A stretch of DNA of 64,000 nucleotides from Caloranaerobacter sp050286925 (GTDB lineage Bacteria > Bacillota > Clostridia > Tissierellales > Thermohalobacteraceae): assembly GCF_050286925.1 (NCBI RefSeq), contig NZ_JBFWFX010000002.1, positions 1 to 64,000 of the forward strand, written 5' to 3'. The position numbers were made by a program, and so were the translations under genes. How positions within the stretch are numbered: position 1 is the stretch's first letter; every line of letters begins with the position of its first letter. A model generated the notes under the pieces. It made no database searches, was not told where the DNA came from, and was given only the letters and a program-made list of their open reading frames with translations. Below are positions 60,599 to 64,000 of the stretch, piece by piece.

Positions 60599-62320
60599 AT
60601 GTTTAAGAAGTTATCAGTAATTTTATTAGTACTTGTGCTAGTCTTTTCTTTGACACTAGCAGGATGTACTAAAGATCAACCAACAGACAATCCTACGCAG
60701 CAGCAGACTGATAAAGATGCTAGTGAAGATACTAGTAAGAGTGAAGAAGAGCAAAAAGAAACTAGTAAAGATGATAAATATGGGGGAGTTGTAAGAAGGG
60801 CTATATGGAGTTCACCTCCAGGAGTACTACATCCATCACTTTATGAAGATACTTATGATGCTGCTATTATTAGTTTAATTTATGATTCTATGGTTACTAT
60901 GAATCCTAATCTTGAGTATGAGCCAGCAATGGCAGAAAGATGGGAAGTATCAGATGATTCTAAAACAGTTACATTTTATTTAAGAGAAGGACTTAAGTGG
61001 CATGACGGTAAGCCTGTAACAGCTGAAGACGTTAAGTTTACATTTGAATTCATAGCTCATCCAGATTATACAGGACCTCGTTATTCAGATATAACTGCTA
61101 TTGTAGGAGTAGAAGAATTCCATGAAGGAAAAGCAGATGACATATCAGGCATTAAAATAATAGATGAAAGAACTATAAGCTTTACTACTAAAGATGTTTA
61201 TGCTCCTTTTATGTCAGATATAGGTGCAAGAGCTATAATACCTAAACATATATGGGAAAAGGTTCCTGTTGGTGAAGCATCAAAAGCTACAGAGTTATTA
61301 AGAAATCCTATAGGTTCCGGTCCATTCAAGATGAAGGAGTTTGCACCAGATCAATACTGTGAACTTGTTGCATTTGAAGACTATTGGGATGGAAGACCTT
61401 ATTTAGATGGATTTATTATTCAAGTAGCAAATCAAGAAACTTCACTTGCTCAAATGGCTAATTTAGAAATAGATTTTATGGATATATCAAGTTTAAATGA
61501 TGACGATGTAAAGTTCTTAGAAGATAATGGTGTTGTGGTTCAAGAGATAGTTTCAAATGGATATCAGTATATGGGATTAAATAACAGATTAGATATATTT
61601 AAAGATAAGAGGGTTCATCAAGCATTTGCTTATGCCATAAATCGTCAAGCTATAGTTGACAACTTGTTGGAAGGACATGGTACTGTAGCAAATGTTCCAT
61701 TACCTCCTACTAGCTGGGCAGTACCAAAAACAGGAATTAACAAGTATGAATACAACCCACAAAAAGCTATAGAGCTTTTAAAAGAAGCTGGATGGGAATA
61801 CAAAGATGGAAAGATGTATAGAAACGGAAAACCTGTTAAGTTAACACTTAAGTATCCAACAGGAAATAAGGTAAGAGAAAAATCTGCTCCTCTTATTCAG
61901 CAAAATCTTGCTGATATAGGTATTGAGGTTGAACTTATGATTATGGAATTTGATACATTAGCAACACAAGTATTTGATGAACACGACTTCGAAATGTATC
62001 TAATGGGTTGGGGACTTACTCCAGATCCAGATGCAAGAGGTATTTGGGGTTCTGATTTAGTAGGAAAAGGCGGATGGAATGCCGTTGGTTTTGTAAATAA
62101 GAAGAGTGATGAGTTGTTGGAAAAAGGAGTTAAATATCTAGAAATAGAAAAGAGAAAACCAATATATCAAGAATGGGCTAAACTTATGAATGAAGAACTG
62201 CCAGCTATATTCTTATATCATCAAAACGAAGGTAGAGCACTAAATCCTAAACTAAAAGGAACTCAAATCTTTACATTTGGGGACTATTATCAAGTGCATA
62301 AGTGGTATTATGAGAAATAA
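60599..62320 (+). CDS. peptide ABC transporter substrate-binding lipoprotein (second system)
   Basis: A 573-residue family 5 solute-binding protein. The lipobox is LTLAGC with lipid C23, then a low-complexity acidic/glutamine linker (about 25-60). The family signature AERWEVSDDSKTVTFYLREGLKWHDGKPVTAEDVKFTFEF is near 115-150. Longer than OppA at 12354 and only distantly similar, so a different peptide specificity (AppA/DppA-like) is likely. Strong RBS AAGGGGGAGG. Confidence 0.88.
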   Translation: MFKKLSVILLVLVLVFSLTLAGCTKDQPTDNPTQQQTDKDASEDTSKSEEEQKETSKDDKYGGVVRRAIWSSPPGVLHPSLYEDTYDAAIISLIYDSMVTMNPNLEYEPAMAERWEVSDDSKTVTFYLREGLKWHDGKPVTAEDVKFTFEFIAHPDYTGPRYSDITAIVGVEEFHEGKADDISGIKIIDERTISFTTKDVYAPFMSDIGARAIIPKHIWEKVPVGEASKATELLRNPIGSGPFKMKEFAPDQYCELVAFEDYWDGRPYLDGFIIQVANQETSLAQMANLEIDFMDISSLNDDDVKFLEDNGVVVQEIVSNGYQYMGLNNRLDIFKDKRVHQAFAYAINRQAIVDNLLEGHGTVANVPLPPTSWAVPKTGINKYEYNPQKAIELLKEAGWEYKDGKMYRNGKPVKLTLKYPTGNKVREKSAPLIQQNLADIGIEVELMIMEFDTLATQVFDEHDFEMYLMGWGLTPDPDARGIWGSDLVGKGGWNAVGFVNKKSDELLEKGVKYLEIEKRKPIYQEWAKLMNEELPAIFLYHQNEGRALNPKLKGTQIFTFGDYYQVHKWYYEK

Positions 62321-62359
62321 AACATAAAAATATAAGTAGACTTATGTTTACAGATTTAG

Positions 62360-62384
62360 TTAATAGCCCATATTGGGCTATTAA
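62360..62384 (+). promoter_or_regulatory. intra-operon hairpin after second binding protein
   Basis: A perfect 11-bp stem TTAATAGCCCA / TGGGCTATTAA, loop TAT. Same position as the hairpin after oppA; likely reduces downstream permease expression. Confidence 0.6.
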
Positions 62385-62468
62385 TTAAATTTGTCTTTAA
62401 ATTTTAAGAAATCATATACCTTGTAGTTGATTTTAAATTGAAGGTTTATTTAAAAGGAGGGTACGAAC

Positions 62469-63431
62469 TTGAGAAAGTATATCATACGCAGGCTGTTAAT
62501 TATGATACCAATCATGTTTGGGTTATCTATTATTTTATTTGCATTAATAAACAGCATGCCAGGAAATCCTTACCAACATATGATAAACCCCAAAATTAGG
62601 CCAGAAGACAAAGAGAGAATGCTTAAAGCCATAGGATATTATGATCCACTTCCAGTTAAATATGTAAAGTGGGTAGGTAGAGCAATTAAAGGTGATTTAG
62701 GGTATTCGATTAGATATAAGGTTCCTGTTACTGATGTAATAGGACGAAGAATAGGTAATACTTTTATTTTATCTCTTGCTGCTTTACTTTTAAGTACGAT
62801 AATAGCTGTACCTATAGGAGTTATTTCTGCGACTAAACAGTATTCCATTTTTGATTATATAGTTACGATACTTGCATTTATAGGCATTTCTATACCTGCA
62901 TTTTTCTTGGCTCTCCTATTGATTAAGTTTTTAGCATTTGATCTTGGATTATTTCCTATATCGGGAATTAGGACAGCAGGTGCTCATTATACAGGATTAA
63001 GAGCATTCCTAGACTTATTACATCATATGGCACTGCCTTTAATAGTTTTAACTTTACTCGAAATAGCGAGTACAATGAGGTATACACGTTCTAGTATGCT
63101 TGAAGTTATAAGACAAGACTATATTCGTACAGCTAGAGCAAAAGGTTTAAATGAAAAAGTTGTTATCTATAAACATGCACTTAGAAATGCACTTATACCA
63201 GTTGTAACTATATTGAGTTTGTCATTAGGATTTATATTATCAGGTGCAATTCTTACTGAAACTGTTTTTGCATGGCCAGGTATGGGAACTTTAATGTATC
63301 AAGGAGTATTAAATAGGGACTATCCTCTTATTATGGCAAGTAATATGCTTATTGCACTTTGTGTATTGATTGCTAATTTATTTGCTGATATAGTCTATGC
63401 ATTTATAGATCCAAGAATAAGATACAGTTAA
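62469..63431 (+). CDS. peptide ABC transporter permease, OppB/DppB type
   Basis: A 320-residue permease starting at TTG after AAAGGAGGG. Opens RKYIIRRLLIMIPIMFGLSIILFALINSMPGNPY; six helices; EAA loop DYIRTARAKGLNEKVVIYKHALRNALIP near 225-252. Second member of the operon begun by the binding protein at 60599. Confidence 0.93.
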   Translation: MRKYIIRRLLIMIPIMFGLSIILFALINSMPGNPYQHMINPKIRPEDKERMLKAIGYYDPLPVKYVKWVGRAIKGDLGYSIRYKVPVTDVIGRRIGNTFILSLAALLLSTIIAVPIGVISATKQYSIFDYIVTILAFIGISIPAFFLALLLIKFLAFDLGLFPISGIRTAGAHYTGLRAFLDLLHHMALPLIVLTLLEIASTMRYTRSSMLEVIRQDYIRTARAKGLNEKVVIYKHALRNALIPVVTILSLSLGFILSGAILTETVFAWPGMGTLMYQGVLNRDYPLIMASNMLIALCVLIANLFADIVYAFIDPRIRYS

Positions 63432-63452
63432 ATGAAAAAGGGGGCGAGAAAA

Positions 63453-64000
63453 GTGGCAGATGCTAAATCAGTAGTAGAAAATAATAGATTTATACAATAC
63501 GAAAAGGGAGTATCTCCTTGGCAACTTGCATTTGATAGACTCAAAAAAAATAAGTTAGCAATGTTTGGGTTTACGGTTTTAGCTATACTTGTTTTTTTAG
63601 CTATATTTGCACCGCTTGTTACAACACATGGTAGAGATACAATAGACCCATTAAGAGTGTTTGAACCGCCATCTAAAGAACATTGGTTAGGAACAGATGA
63701 ATTAGGTAGAGATGTGTATACTAGATTAATTTATGGAGCAAGAGTTTCATTAAGTGTTGGACTAGTTTCAACTGGTATAGCAGCAGTTATTGGAGTTACA
63801 CTAGGAGCTATAGCAGGTTATTTTGGAGGTTGGGTAGATAACTTTATAATGAGAATAGTAGATATTTTCTTGTGTTTTCCATTCTTTGTAATGGCTATTA
63901 CAATGGCAGCTATACTTGGACCTAGTATATGGAATGTTATGCTTATAAGGGGAATTCTTAGTTGGACTGGAATAGCTAGACTAGTAAGGGCAGAAGTATT
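63453..64000 (+). CDS. peptide ABC transporter permease, OppC/DppC type (partial)
   Basis: GTG start at 63453 after GGGGGCGAG; open to the window end, 182 codons visible. OppC_N block LAFDRLKKNKLAMFGFTVLAILVFLAIFAPLV, then HWLGTDELGRDVYTRLIYGARVSLSVG and the start of the EAA region (GIARLVRAEV). The C-terminal part and presumably the ATPase genes lie beyond the window. Confidence 0.92.
   Translation, partial: MADAKSVVENNRFIQYEKGVSPWQLAFDRLKKNKLAMFGFTVLAILVFLAIFAPLVTTHGRDTIDPLRVFEPPSKEHWLGTDELGRDVYTRLIYGARVSLSVGLVSTGIAAVIGVTLGAIAGYFGGWVDNFIMRIVDIFLCFPFFVMAITMAAILGPSIWNVMLIRGILSWTGIARLVRAEV

Overview
This is a chromosomal window from a low-GC, Gram-positive anaerobe, most likely a member of the Clostridia (Clostridiales/Tissierellia type). 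Evidence: about 30% G+C, strong GGAGG-type ribosome binding sites, TTG/GTG starts, sporulator-type Opp, Clp and Lon gene order, an agr quorum-sensing locus, rubredoxin and ferredoxin, a Rex-controlled adhE, and a tetrahydrofolate-linked histidine degradation operon with formate-THF ligase. No species name can be given from sequence alone. Layout: 1-6005 is accessory DNA (a PD-(D/E)XK nuclease-like protein with a small companion, a DUF1444-like protein, a SHOCT membrane protein, decayed genes). It ends exactly in the 3' half of a tRNA-Arg(TCG) gene, the expected scar of an element integrated in a tRNA anticodon loop. 6028-10609 carries L-asparaginase II and a complete agr system in the order agrA, agrC, agrB, agrD. 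10728-17834 has an rRNA methyltransferase and a full oppABCDF-type peptide transporter. 17851-21413 has a UvrD/PcrA-like helicase and a NupC nucleoside transporter. tRNA-Leu(TAG) follows with a consensus promoter. 22340-29458 is the protein-quality block tig-clpP-clpX-(CPBP protease)-lon-engB. 29500-35370 is a rearranged region with two copies each of an RsbW-like ATPase and an EamA transporter (one EamA truncated), plus rubredoxin, YjbQ, a lipoprotein and a ferredoxin behind a CsoR-like operator. 35486-38386 holds an AraC regulator, an iron alcohol dehydrogenase and a ppGpp-hydrolase-like HD protein. 38664-45263 is fhs-hutU-ftcD-hutI-fchA: urocanate is converted to glutamate, the formimino carbon goes to THF, and Fhs can recover it as ATP plus formate. 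45411-50931 is a membrane/export area with several decayed genes, including a broken radical SAM maturase directly after an ABC exporter. 51096-57125 pairs adhE (two Rex-type operators) with a divergent BTAD-AAA-TPR regulator. The window ends with a class IV aminotransferase, a HAD phosphatase, an M32 carboxypeptidase and a second peptide transporter operon cut by the window edge. The most striking non-coding signal is a set of small dispersed repeats. The main one (about 120 bp, two stacked hairpins, eight copies at seven sites, both orientations) occurs only between genes; at one site the window also holds the apparent empty-site sequence for comparison. Three smaller repeat families (2 to 3 copies each) are also present. 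The physiology suggested is a peptide- and amino-acid-fermenting anaerobe: two peptide importers, carboxypeptidase, asparaginase, histidine degradation, aminotransferase and AdhE as redox sink.
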